A DNA stretch of 64,000 bases, from contig JANTQF010000060.1 of the NCBI GenBank assembly GCA_032988165.1, positions 1 to 64,000 of the forward strand. Reading direction: 5' to 3'. The stretch comes from Emmonsiellopsis sp. PD_33 (Eukaryota > Ascomycota > Eurotiomycetes > Onygenales > Ajellomycetaceae). Position 1 is the stretch's first letter. Every line of letters begins with the position of its first letter. The notes beneath the pieces were generated by a model. That model did no database searches, was not told the origin of the DNA, and worked only from the letters and a program-made list of their open reading frames with translations. Both the position numbers and the translations under genes were made by a program. Below are positions 1 to 12,091 of the stretch, piece after piece.

Positions 1-591
1 CCGCGGGCGTGAAACAACCTACCCACCAACATGACACTCGAAGCGTCTAGACAGACACCTCATCTCGAAACACCCCCTGCCCCCAGCTCCCCCCGAGATT
101 TTTGGTGGGGTGCACGTGACATCACGTGAGGTCACGTTACGCGTCATTCTGCTCAAAAAAATCCGTTTTTCTATAATTAAAGAGAGAGATTTATTCACTC
201 CCAATTACCCTATAAAGTACTATTATACATACAAGACCCCATCCATCCATCCATCCGTCCATGGTATCTCTCGCTGAGCTCCGGCTAAACAAAATCGTGG
301 ACCTCTCGCCCTGGGCGGAGAAGCAAGTAAGGAAGAAAGACGCAAACGCCACGAAATGCATATAAACAACCACCTAACCTTGTCGTAATCATAAACAAAC
401 AGGGTATGTAACTAATCAATCATCCGTCCCGAAATGTGCCGCCATGGTATATATATATATAGTTGGAAATAATATGTAAGAGAATATCATGACCCCGCTA
501 GACAGGATAGATAGATGGTCGTAAATAGCCGCAAGATATACACAAGCACACCCCATATCGCCCTTCTCTGCACAATCCTGGAAACAATGAC
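1..591. other. intergenic, left edge of window
   Basis: I see no supported gene here. The stretch lies downstream of the NTE1 stop codon and probably contains the promoter or 3' region of a gene beyond the left edge. It holds three CACGT-type sites at exactly 10-bp intervals (113, 123, 133; listed separately), a short ATCC run near 240-260 and a (TA)n tract near 447-460. The short open frames in the first 370 bases have no recognisable content. Confidence 0.6.
113..138. promoter_or_regulatory. phased CACGTG E-box array
   Basis: CACGTG occurs at 113-118 and again at 123-128, followed by CACGTT at 133-138, so the three copies are spaced exactly one helical turn apart. CACGTG is the classical core for bHLH factors (Pho4, Cbf1 and SREBP-type in fungi). 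That this array is functional, and which gene it serves, is inference; the nearest gene in the window ends at 592 and points the other way, so a gene off the left edge is more likely. Confidence 0.4.
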
Positions 592-3500
592 CTAAATACT
601 CGCCCGTCGCGGCGCCATCGTCCGTCTCAAATTCTTTTTCTCCTCCGTCTCCTCAGGCACCGGTAAGCCGCCCTCATTCTTCAACCGGTCCAAATACTCT
701 TTCCCATACGCGTAGCCAACTTGGTAAATCTCATCGAACTTTGCGAAATCCAGCGTCCCGAACGGGTCAATGGGCGGCCGCATGTACAGACAGCCGGGTG
801 TATTCTTTGCCGTCTCGAGCGCGCTAAAGGAGGAGACATAGGCGAGTCGGGCTTGGATTTCAGAGAGTGTGGGTGGGTTAGCGAGGGATGAGAACGGGTT
901 CCATCTGTTGACGAGCGCCCAGAAGCCTGAGAGAGAGTCGCCGTATGCCTGCGGGGTGTTGTCGTCGATAGAGCCGACGTCAATGGCGAAGATGACGTCT
1001 GCGCCGAGAGATTTCATGCGGGCTACAGGGAGATTGTCGCAGTAGCCGCCATCTAGCAACATGTTGCCCTCGTCGCACATTGGGGGTAGGAGGCCTGCGA
1101 GAGACATAGATGCGCGCACATAGCGCCAGACGTAGCCGGAGGAGTGATATTCGATGCGGGATTTGCTGATGTTGGTGGTGTTGCAGAAGAACTCGAGCCA
1201 GAAATCTTCAATCTGGCTGTCGCCGAAGGCTTTAAAGATGCCACGGTTGAATTCATGACCGGTGGTGTACGACGCAGATGGGTAGGTGAGGTCAAGCGCG
1301 AATCGCCATATGCTGCCCATACGACTGGCAAACTTCTTTGCTCGGCCAAATAGGGGCACAACATCTGCATCCCTAGCGTACAGAGCACCGATGAAAGCAC
1401 CAATCGATGTGCCTCCAATAATGTCGATGGGGATGCCGGCTTCTTCCAAAGCTTTGATCGCTCCGACATGTGCAATGCCGCGCGCACCCCCACCCCCAAG
1501 AACGACACCAACTGATTTGCCACATAGGCGGCGGGCTAGACGGTGGAAATCGCCCTTGAATGGAGTAGTTGCTGAGTAGAGTGGGGTCTGGTGCATCCGA
1601 CGAGAGGTATATTTCTGGATTTCCGCCTGCAGTACCTGAACTCTCTGTTTCAGCACTGTACCAAAGCGTTTAGTGACTGGATGCGTGGGCTCTGTTGTAA
1701 GACGGAATGCCATCTGGATATGGTGATGTCCGCCGTTGATCCACATGCGATTTTTTAGCCATTGCCTGGTGAGACCAGGTGGCGAGTATCTTTCAACATG
1801 TAAAAGTACGAGTTCCTTCCTAGCTGTAGTTTTCATGCCTAGCAGGAACCTCTCATACTCCCCAATATTTGGAGAGCCCTCCGCCAGTCCAACCAAGAGA
1901 ATACAGTCTGCTTGGGAAATACATGTCTGCGTCCAGGGCGCGTTGACATTCGTATCAGCCACATAAAGTACCATTCCGTATCTCTCCTCTAGATCAGCCA
2001 GGTATTGGGACAGCTTCAGTTTGCCCATTCTACTAAATGCATGACGTCCGAGGTGATTAAGAATGTCGGCTTGATGTAGCGCTGCGACACCATTTGTAAC
2101 GCCAATTTGATTGAACGCATTTAGGAGTCGGTTGCCAAATTCCACAACCGGGACGCCAGCGGTGACGGGAAGAACAGCGACAGTGCGAAGATTTAAGGTG
2201 GATGTCCCAGTTCTCGCGCTCTCCGGTGAAGATTTGTCAGTACCCTGTTCCATCATTGGGTTATGAATGATATGCCGCATGCGCTGTGCTATGAGTTTGG
2301 AAATTTGGATGGTTATGCCGGGATGTTCCTGCGCGAGGCTGTTGAACAGGGTTCTGGGGAATTTAGCCAATTCCGTATCTCGGATCGCGTGGAGAGTAGC
2401 TGGTCGTGTCGATTCAGTCATCACCTCTAACTCCCCAACGCTATCGCCCTGACCATACTCTCCCATGACGTTGACTTTACCATCCCCCTTTTCCCACACT
2501 GATCGGAGACGACCATTGAGGACAATGTAAATGGCGTCGCTTTCATCGCCTTGGTGGTGAATAACCTGACCAGCATTGACTTGAACCCACTCGAGGGCAA
2601 AGTCGATGTGCAAAATTAGGCGGGGTAGGACACTGGTTAGGCGTTTTGCCATAGTCAAGAGGACGAGCGGATGTCTGTCAGCGATTCTCTCAAGGGCAGC
2701 GCGGGGTAGAAAGCCAACATAGACGTCAGTTTTCGCCGTAACATCTGTAAACGATCTGTAAGATGTGATAGACCCGACATATCCATCAATCCCTCCAGGT
2801 TTTACCATGTATAGGGACTTGCGTGTCGTTGGGGCATTTCTATGGCTTTGACCACCTCTTATTTTAGATGAAGCTCGGGAGGAGGTAGGCTTTTTTAGGG
2901 GCTCGAAGAGCCCATTTGTTTGAAGCCCAGACACTTCACTTGTGCTCAATAAGTCCTCGACTCTATCCTTGACTGGTATGCCAACGTCGAGAAATCCATC
3001 CACAACATAATAAAGACCCGGATTGCGCTCTCCTTGCTCGACGAGCACCGACCCCTTCGGGAAGAAGACAATTTCTATCTCATCACGCAGTTCTTCTTTC
3101 AGGTTAACAACCGGGGATGTCCCTCCAGCGCTGGTAACGGACATAGACATCATGGACTCGGAATCGCCATCACCGAATGCCTCGTACGGATCTATAAAGC
3201 CAAAGGCGTTGTTGAAAACCGCCTTCTGGCGCCTTGAGTCGTAAGAGACAAGTTGCGGAGAGGCCTCGCCTGAATTTTGACTCTTGCGGAGCGCTTCATT
3301 CGTGCTGCCCGTGAGGCCCAGCGCCTTGATCATGCAATCTAGAATGGATTCACGGAAAATGTAGTCTTCATCGATCGATTCCTGTCTATGGAATGAAGTA
3401 CTCTGTCCCAACAAACTGAAAGGCGGAGGCTTCCCCTGCAAGGCTGGTGACGGAAAGGCTCCCGTAGGACTATTCAAAGCAGGGCGATGTTCGTGCGGGA

Positions 3501-5400
3501 CGCCCTTCAATCGTTCGGATCCATATCGAGGTCCATAGCGGGAAAGCTGTATCGTGGAGAGCAAATCGCCAGGACTTACCCCGTCTTCACCGCTAGGAAT
3601 GCGCGATAGGCTGTGAACCGAATGCCTTGCTTGGGTGGCAGATATTTTCGCATACAACGCCGCGTCCTTTCTCAGGGAGCTGCTAGACCGCCGTCTCCTA
3701 CTGGCGGATGGATTGTGGAGCGCGATCCCTTTTGTGACTTCCTCCTGGCCAAGCCTATTTCGTTCCTTTGTGAATTTATCCTTGAGCCTATCCAGTGCCG
3801 CTCCACGGAGATGATTAGGCAGGTCATACGAGGTGAATTTATTCATTTGCTTTTCAATGCTGAGGACCTCCGTGGATAGTCCTAGGTATGAATGGGCCGT
3901 GGCAAAAGTAACGCGCTGGAGTCTGGTGAGGATCACCTGGATGATATGCGCGGTTGCTCGGGGATAGACTCTGGTTAAACGGCGGAATGCACTAGCGGGG
4001 ATGATGGCTATGGTCGTGTCAACCATTGCCCGCGCGACAATATCCGGATGGACAGACTCCTTTGGTTTCGGTTTCGGAGACTTTCTGCGCCTATACTCGT
4101 GGTCTTGAGGTTCATTTTGAGACGACATATTGCTATCTTCAAGCGTGAGATGCGGAACATTGGGCAGGGTTTCTCCGTTTCCGTTGGGCTGCGCAGTGGG
4201 CTCTCTAAACTCGTGATTAAAATTCGTTGCTACCGGACTGTCGACAAAGGGAGGAGGGGATATTGGAGTAGCCTCGGAGGCACGGGTATGATCAATGCTT
4301 GAGGTGCTCGATTCCATGTCGTCTGTATGCCGTAGTTTGACATCCTCCGTGAAAAGTGAAAGAATTGAAAATAGGGAGGACATGGAAGCACCATTTTTGA
4401 CCTCGGTCAACAATTGATATCCATGATGTCTCCGGTCGTTGTGTTCCTCATCCTCATCCATCGACTCGTCTGCTCCATTGCTTGTAGTCGGGTCCTTTTG
4501 ATTATCCTTCTGGCTCTCGCGAATAGACTTGACAAATATCTGGACTGCGCCATCGACAACCAGACAGAACCCTTTTTCTTCTTCTAGTAGCAATGTTTCC
4601 CCAGCAATCAGTTTCCTCGTCTGCATTGTCCGGGTCAATTCGTGGAAAACGGGCCGTTCCAGGTATCCAAACACCTTGATCGCACTGAGGAACTCGTCGA
4701 GATAATTGGCCAATCCTGGTTTAGAGTCGCCATCTTGTGTATCGGGGAAGAGGTCGATCTGCGGTTCTTTCCGTTGTGGTTCGGGCGGGAGGCGGGAGTA
4801 CATGTTCATGAACCGGTAGCGGACGAACCAGCTAATGGTCGAAACTAGCACCAAGAGAATGACGAGACTATAAGATGTTAGTATGGAGGGGATTGGTTTT
4901 TAATTTCAAGCGGGGTATACTTACAGCGTAGTGAAATTCATGGTGAAGGTCAAGCTCATAGAAAACAGGGTGAACAACCAGGTGGGCAGGGTGATTGTAG
5001 CGAATGTGATGACCCAATATAGCACGCTGGGAACGACCTGAAAAAGGAAAACGAAAACGCTCCCGATAAAGGACGCCATGGCGAAGAGAGGGTGTAGGGC
5101 GCCAGTGGGAGGGGCGGCGGTGGGGGAAATATAGAGGCAAGAGGGGGAGGACGAGGACAACGCCGTCGATGACGAGAGACCAAGAGAGGATTGGAGTGGG
5201 TCTAATGTAACAGGTTCGGTGGGGGATGCAGACAACGGCCAAGCGGTTTGTAACGAAGCGCCGTCATGGTCGTTGATGTTGCTGTCAGCGTGTCTGCTGT
5301 CAAACTGGGCAGACGGGCCTTGGGCAGCAGCCGTGGCACTAGCGCCAGCAGCGTCCGAAGCAGACGTCACAGCGGTCGAAGCGGGTGGAGTAGACATCAT
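592..5400 (-). CDS. nte1: lysophospholipase NTE1 (patatin-like, neuropathy target esterase type)
   Basis: Two exons, 4925-5400 and 592-4867, separated by a 57-nt intron with a GTAAGT donor, encode 1583 aa. NTE1 is an ER-membrane phospholipase B that deacylates phosphatidylcholine to glycerophosphocholine. The N-terminus carries hydrophobic segments (end of exon 1, and again just after the intron), followed by cyclic-nucleotide-binding-like domains at roughly residues 220-400, 770-870 and 905-1000, and a C-terminal patatin domain. The patatin part has the GGGGARG oxyanion motif, a GTSIG nucleophile elbow (Ser1313) and DGG (Asp1431), so the catalytic dyad is intact. Two adjacent ATG codons occur at 5398-5400 and 5395-5397; I took the first. 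The length agrees with fungal NTE1. There is no sign of damage. Confidence 0.95.
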
Positions 5401-6646
5401 CCACTCCCAGCCAGCACATCGCAGAATCGAGGGGCAACACACGCTCAGGGAACCCTAGTCTCTGCAATTTGTTTGAGTTCTGCAGGCGGCAGGTTAAGCT
5501 AGGAAGCTAGCCATGGAACAGCTCCCCATGACGGTGATTAATCGGCCAGTCAGCACGGAGAGCTATGCGCGTGGGAGGAGTCTGGCACAGCGTGGGCGGA
5601 GAGGGAGAGACGGTGGTTACGCTGCGCTACGCAGAGGGGCGAGGCAGACAAAGACGGCGGTGAGGAGGGACGGCGGACGGTTGCAATCGGCGATGAGGAG
5701 GTTCAAGATGGTGATGATGTTGATGTTGACGGCGATGTTGGATGGAGGATGCTTAGTTAAGCCTGGTTAAGAGGCCATGTGACCTGGGCGGCTCAGCCAC
5801 TAGCCTTATCAGGGCGGGCCAGGGCTTGCAGGGGACTGAAGCCCTAATTCGCGGCTGATCGGCCCTTATCGGCTAGGGCTGGCTTAACTGGGACTGTTAT
5901 TATAGGGCTCTTCTCCCCCTTTTCTTTGTATATCAACCATCATCACTACTATGACTGCTCTGATAAAGCCCGTTGTTCGCTATCATTAACACACACTCAG
6001 TGCGGTTACAATGACACCCATCTGCATAAAGAATGTAAAACACTATTCAGCCGCTGTCTGCAGCATGCTGTACAACTGCTTCCGTTGCCTTGAACGGCCC
6101 CTCCCTCGTCCACTTTCTTGTTTGACTGTACCAGCATTGCGGACCTCTGGCTATTATTTTCCTTTGTCACTGCAATTGCAAACGGATTGGCTTTAATATG
6201 AGGTGCAACTCATTGATAAATTCGCTGTACTTGAGAAACAGGGAAGAAAGAATGGATCCATTAAATAGGTAAATATATAGTTGGCTCCCAGGATGTGGCA
6301 CGATTATTCCAGAGACTTATATTGAACCCGTGTAGATTTAGATGTGTATTATATTAGCCATGTCCGCGGGTTATTTATACCCCATAGCTGGGTGTAGGAA
6401 AGCGGGAGACTCGGCTAGGTAAGAGTGCAGAGTAATGAGACACATTGAGGGTATGCAACCATATACCTGCTTCCCCAAAACCATCCATCGGCAATATCAA
6501 TAGACAACCAATCTAGGAGATCTTCTCCCAGCACGGCATACTTTTGCCACCTGCCAATTCAGCAGCAGAAATAATACCCCCAACCCACAAACTCCCATTC
6601 CCCCAAGTTTACCCAAAGATCCCTCTGTCCCCCTTAGGCCTATAAT
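5401..6646. other. intergenic between nte1 and MFS transporter
   Basis: About 1.25 kb that serves as the upstream region of nte1 and the downstream region of the transporter. I see no convincing gene; a short plus-strand frame at 5513-5770 is very G-rich and has no recognisable domain. Around 5793-5893 there is a GC-rich imperfect inverted repeat built on AGCC/GGCT and AGGGCTT/AAGCCCT arms. The part from 5990 to 6640 is AT-richer and featureless. Confidence 0.6.
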
Positions 6647-8879
6647 CTACTCCTTTTCCCCCCTATCCTCCAACTGCATCCCCATCTCTCTCTCCTTATC
6701 CTGCACCGCCACCGCGGCGCCATAGATCCGCTCAGTCCGCTTATCCTGCCACAGCACGATAAAAACCCACCCGACAAGTAGTGCGGAGATGACAACCATG
6801 GCAATGGTACCCTTTTTAAAGCCCTAGATGCGAAAAAAGAAATGACATTTAGCAGGATTGGTCTGGCTAGGGATTAGATTAGAACAGCTTACCGTTGCAG
6901 CGTCCGTGGCCGGGTAGAGGATTATGCCCCAGAAGGAGAAGAGGACGGAGGAGGCTCCTGGGATTATATCAGTATCTAGCATCTCAGGGATTTTGCGGAT
7001 GGATACGTACCGTTCATAGCATATAGAGTGACAGCTCGAGCGGCGTCGTCGCCGTCGCGCGAGAGGATTTTAGTAGCCCATGTGAAGCAGACTGGTTGGA
7101 TGAGATAGGCGGTTCCGGCGAGGTCTAAGGTGATTAATCGTTAATTGAGGACTTGGGCAGGGTTCGGTGAGTTGGTAATAGGGAGACCATACAATAAGCA
7201 CCCATCTTGGCACCGTCTCCAACTAGGTTCCAGCACAGCAGGACCACGCAGGCGATTACCTGCAGGACACAGGCGAGGATACCGAAGGGTCCGTTTTTGC
7301 CGGTTGCGTCGATTGCGACGGCGGTTACGAGGGTTGCGACGATGCCTGTTTGTTGGCTTAGATTAGTATCGTGGAGTGATTTGGATGTTTGAGGCGACGT
7401 ACCAATTGCTGTGATTCCAAGGGGGTAGTTATTATTCTGCGGCACGGTGAACCGGTCCGTGGTCTTCATCCAGAGAAGCATGCAGCTCTGGGTTGAGAAG
7501 GCTTCTAGCGCGCCGCCGATAACCCAGAACATTGTGAAGATCCAACTGCAAGTAGGATGTACAGTGGTTAGCTATGTCTTGAAACTTGGGAAGACAGTTC
7601 AGAATGACCTACAAGTTCAGGGATAGGAGAGAGCGCTTGACTAGCGAGAAGCCGATCTTGTGGCCTTCAGGATTCTTCGGCGGGAGACGAGCGAGAGCAA
7701 GTCTTCTCTCCTCTTCATTCAGGTAGAACGCCTTTGTGTTTTCTGGGAGATCAGGGAAGAAGGCAAAGCCGAAAATGGCAATTGGGAGAGTGATTATTCC
7801 GTCGATGATAAAAACCTGCTCTCACTGTTAGCTCCGGTTCCCCCATAGTATCAACACCGAAATAGACGTCTTACCCATCTCCACCCTGGGAGCCCAAGGT
7901 GCCCATTCATGGTTTGATAAATTGCAGTCATCATGATACCTAACAAAGGTAGCCCATCAGCAGGTATAATCGATAGAAATGATCTCAGGAAATCCATAGA
8001 ACCTACCCGCAAACATAGTTCCAGCCATACCACTCGCGGAAAACAAACCCACGCGCTTCCCAATTTCCTGCGGTTTATACCAACTTCCGATGATATACTG
8101 GGTGCCGGAATACGTCGAGGCTTCGATGACGCCCTGGAAGAAGCGAATGGCTGCGAGTTGAGAGAAATTATGCGTGGCCGCGGAACACATAGTCAATCCG
8201 GCCCAGAGTACAGTCATAAGAGGAAACCATATTCGAGGCGCGACGACTTGGATGACGATTGCATGCGGGACTTGGCCGATAATATCTAACGCAATAGGAG
8301 CTGGTTAATGGCGGGAGATGTCAGCTTTGGGGAGAAGCTCGAGACTAACATCCAACTGGATAGACGTAAAGAGGTTAGTACTGGTTCTCGAATATCAAAG
8401 GTATGGAGCTCTCCAAGGGGTTCACGTACCGGATAAACAGGTAACCAGAATATTGTACTGGTTGCCCACAATATTCAGATCCTCCTTGAGACCGGAGACA
8501 TATGCATTGGCGAGGGCCGCACGATCTATAAACATCCCCCCCATTTAGAATACCGTCTTTACGAGCAAAGGATATATTCGGCACAAAGGACCATACCAAG
8601 ATAATTGAAGAAGAAAGCGACGCAGCAGTAAGTCTATAATTCTGTTAGATCGCGCCTTAGGCTTGCCAATAACGAATCTCCAGCAGAACGGGCTACAGAC
8701 CAGAATGAAGAAGTCGATTTTCCGAAGCAACTACATCAAAATAAACAGCGTCAGCACAACTGGTTTTTCAAACATCCATCCGTTTATAAGACGCGAGTTG
8801 ACAGTACCGTTCTCTCCAACTGAGTCTCCGGCGCCTCTCCCCAGACAGCGATACGTAGCTTGCGAGTCCTGGCGCCCAT
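6647..8879 (-). CDS. MFS transporter, pantothenate (Fen2/Liz1)-like, anion:cation symporter family
   Basis: I rebuilt 13 exons: 8808-8879, 8701-8730, 8597-8633, 8430-8525, 8350-8355, 8007-8285, 7875-7939, 7613-7815, 7403-7545, 7193-7345, 7011-7124, 6893-6957 and 6647-6823. They join in frame to 479 aa, the normal size for this family. The start resembles Fen2/Liz1 relatives (WGEAPETQLERTLLRKIDFF). Family hallmarks include NYLDRAALANAYVSG in helix 1, SVGYIIGQVPHAI, RFFQGVIEA with GSWYKPQE in the central loop, and GWRWVFIIDGIITLP. It should be a 12-helix plasma-membrane importer of a carboxylate such as pantothenate. The exact substrate cannot be read from sequence; allantoate or a vitamin are alternatives. 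The fifth exon is only 6 nt long and is needed to build the conserved SVGY motif. Confidence 0.8.
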
Positions 8880-10208
8880 GATTGACAGCAATCAGCCAGA
8901 AAAGGGGTTCAATCAGTGTCCCCAGGATTGTCTTTGGCAGGAAGAAGAGCTCTGGGATTCCCCAGAAGAAATGTATTTTTTCAAATCAGCAGGGCCAGTC
9001 CCAGCAATATGGGCCGGCGAGCAGATAGCCCGCCTCTGCTCATGATAGCGCCCTTTGCCATGAACTAGCAGCTTGACGGGACGCAACATTCTCCGCACTG
9101 GGAGAAGCCGAAAGCCGGACATTCGCCTGGAGAAGCCCACGTCTAGGGTGGATGGGGTCTCGGATTGCTCGTATGGTTCGCCGATACCAGAGTGAGGCCA
9201 TGTTGCCGGGCTGGATTACCCGGAGAGCGGGCAGCTTTAACAAATCACGGCAGAGAATGGGGCGAAGAATCCCGCCAGCGTAAATAGCGAGGGCTAGTTA
9301 GCCGAGTGGTGTCGGCTTGGGGGTTGTGCCATGAACTGGTGGATGGCTGCTGGTTAGGAGACGAGACTGTTGCATCGAGGAGACATCGAGCATACTTACA
9401 ATTTGCTGGAATAATAACAATCCTATCCTCACACCACTGGTATTCTTTTCCTTGCCATAATAATTGTTGGTTTTTCCGAGTTTTTCGTGAATTCAAGCTC
9501 CATCCCAAGCGGGGCAAATGTCTTCTGGATTTCTTAACTAAATATTAAGATTTGACCCTGACATCCACCCCACAACAACTCCTGTGATCAGGCAGGGAGG
9601 ACATTTGATATTGCGGGATTCCGTTCAACCTCACAGGATAAAGATGGCCTGTGTCATAATTGCTCCTTGTTCGCCTTCCACCATCACCATCGACATGATA
9701 TATCCCCCCAGAACCCACGATAGGAATGGCCGACATGCCTGGACCAAACCCGCCGAGAACCTTCGGGACGGGGCATCTTTTCAAGACGACATTATTATTT
9801 AAGCTAGTTAGCATGAATCCAACCCGGAGAAAGCTTCTCGCCCCGCAGCCCAGACAATCCCGAGGGGCAGGTCGGCCGGGATGTCAGACATCATAAAACA
9901 AAAAACATCCCACCCTTGACGTCTATACAAACCCACAAGCTCTGGCTAGTTACCCAACAAGAAGACAGCTAAAAACCATCTCCAGGGTCCCGATCATCTG
10001 GTCCTTTCGGCACTGCAGGATCCGCCGTAGCTAGTTACTACTGTGCTATATTACCTCACTCGATCAAGGGCGGCCAGATCGGCTTCAGGGAAATAGACCG
10101 ATCGAAGGCTTTGGGAGCTGCCATAGGTACCCGCCTCCACCCCGCAACATTCTTCTGTCCGGACGGCGGAATATATGCTCGAGAGTTAATAATTCTGAAA
10201 ATATCAAA
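8880..10208. other. intergenic, divergent promoters of MFS transporter and AnmK homologue
   Basis: About 1.3 kb between two divergent genes. The open frames here (for example on the minus strand at 8913-9140, 9040-9243 and 9245-9517, and on the plus strand at 9584-9802) have no recognisable domains and poor coding character. I see no RNA gene or repeat. Confidence 0.55.
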
Positions 10209-11891
10209 ATGGCTTCATTGAGGGTGGTCGGCTTGAATTGCGGGACGAGTATTGATGGTATGTCTTGTCATGCACGTGCGAGGTTTTGAATTGAACATGG
10301 GATAGGAGATATCTGGTCTGGAGTGGACAGCGGTTGAAAGATCTAAAGTGCATGGAAACAATCTCCCCAAGCTGTTTTATCTACATTTCATCCCTGGATC
10401 TGTCCTTGCATAACCGGGTGTCTCCTGTATACTTTCCCCGTGCTTTGATTTTTACAATGTTCTCCTATTCTGCAAATATACCAACACCATCAACCAGGCA
10501 TCGACGTCGCCCACTGCAAGATATCCACCATCCCAGACTCCAACAACGTCGAGATCCAAGTCCTCTCATACACCGAGATCCCCGTAACGCCATCTATCCG
10601 GGACCGGATCCTCAGCATCTGCGTGCCGGGCTCCAGCACAACGATCGCAAACGTATGCGACCTGAACTTCGCGCTCGGCGAAGAGTTCGCAAGAGCAGTA
10701 AAGGAGTCAGGCGTGGATTTGGACCAGGTGGACATCATCGCTAGCCATGGACAGACGCTCTGGCATATCCCCGAGGGAGAGAGGAAGAGTACCTTGCAGA
10801 TGGCCGAACCGGCCGTGATTGCCCATCAGACGAAAAAGTGAGCGAGCCCTGCCCGCTCCCTTTTTGCATTGTCACCGATATGAGATCCACTGTATAATCC
10901 AGATGCTAACATCCACCCCAGAACCGTCGTCAGCGGCTTCCGCGTCGCAGAGCTGGCAGCAGGAAGACAAGGCGCGCCCTTAGCCGGCTTCTTCGAAGGC
11001 GCCCTCCTCGCCGACCCTCACAAAACACGCATAAGCCAGAACATCGGCGGAATAGGTACTTATCACCCCCCTCCCCCACCCCCCATACTCCACCCACCCA
11101 CTCACAAAACCCCAGGCAACGCAACCATCATCCCCTCCACCACGGGCCCAGGCTTCCACCCCCCCTCCCAATCCGCCGGCTACCTCGCCTTCGACACCGG
11201 CCCCGGCAACGTAATGATCGACGCAACCATGCGCCTCCTCACCAACGGCGCCTCCCACTACGACAAAGACGGCGCGGCGGGGGCCCGCGGCGAGTCCGCC
11301 ATCGACCACGCCGCCGTCTCCCGCTTCCTCTCGCACCCGTACTTCGCCCAGCGACCGCCCAAGACGACAGGCCGCGAGCTGTTCTCGGACGCGCGCACGG
11401 CGGAGTTTGTGGGCGAGCTGCGCGCGGCGGGGTTGGGTGATGATGCGGTTGTGGCGACGGTTACGAGGGTTGCGGCGGAGTCGATTGCGAGGGCGTATGA
11501 GGGGCATATACTGCCGCTGCTGGCGGGGGAGGCGGGGGTTGATGAGATTTATGTCTGTGGTGGCGGGGCGGAGAATCCGAATATCATGCGGTTCCTGGCT
11601 GGGCGGTTTCCGGGGGTGAGAGTGGGGAAGTTGGATGAGGCGATGGCGGAGTTGTCGACGAGTGGGGAGGGGGGGGTTAGGTTGAGCGCGGCGGCGAAGG
11701 AGGCGGTGATGTTTGCGCTGTTGGGGTTCTTGGGGGTGTGTGGGTGGACGGTGAAGGGGGCGGCGCTGGCGGAGACGGATGAGAAGGCTGTTCTGGGGGT
11801 TGTTACGCCTGGGGAGAATTATTGGGGGGTTTTGAGGGGGGTGGTGGATGGGGGGGAGCCGAGGGTGTTGGAGAGGATTGTTATGCGGTGA
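10209..11891 (+). CDS. anhydro-N-acetylmuramic acid kinase (AnmK) family protein
   Basis: Four exons, 10209-10257, 10498-10837, 10922-11055 and 11116-11891, give 432 aa, close to bacterial AnmK (about 370 aa) with some extension. Motifs follow the family order: LNCGTSIDGIDVAHC at the N-terminus (phosphate-binding GTSxDG), ASHGQTLWH, ISQNIGGIGN, FDTGPGNVMID and VCGGGAENPNIM near the C-terminus. In bacteria AnmK phosphorylates and opens 1,6-anhydro-MurNAc during murein recycling. Fungi have no murein, so the real substrate here is unknown; use of environmental bacterial wall sugars or another anhydrosugar is inference. The last exon switches sharply from C-rich to G-rich codons near 11390. The reading frame is intact with no missing motif. 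Confidence 0.88.
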
Positions 11892-12091
11892 TGTTTGTTG
11901 GGTATATAGATTTGTAGACTGATAGATATGTGATAGGAAAATTGCAATAGTTTATTAGCTCCCAAATATATTTCAACGTCAGCCACGCGCCTTTGACAGC
12001 AACGCCGAGATACATGAATGATCAAACCGTTTTCCACGACAAGCAGAGTATAATCTCTACATCCGATCAGCCCTCAAAAATAGACACAATG

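Noticed and set aside
5513..5770. 85-codon plus-strand frame upstream of nte1
   Set aside because: Arg/Gly-rich by composition, no family, and lies in the divergent promoter of nte1.
9291..9370. tRNA-like beginning (GTTAGCCGAGTGG) on the plus strand
   Set aside because: It resembles the start of a class II tRNA, but I cannot find a matching anticodon arm, T-arm or acceptor stem.
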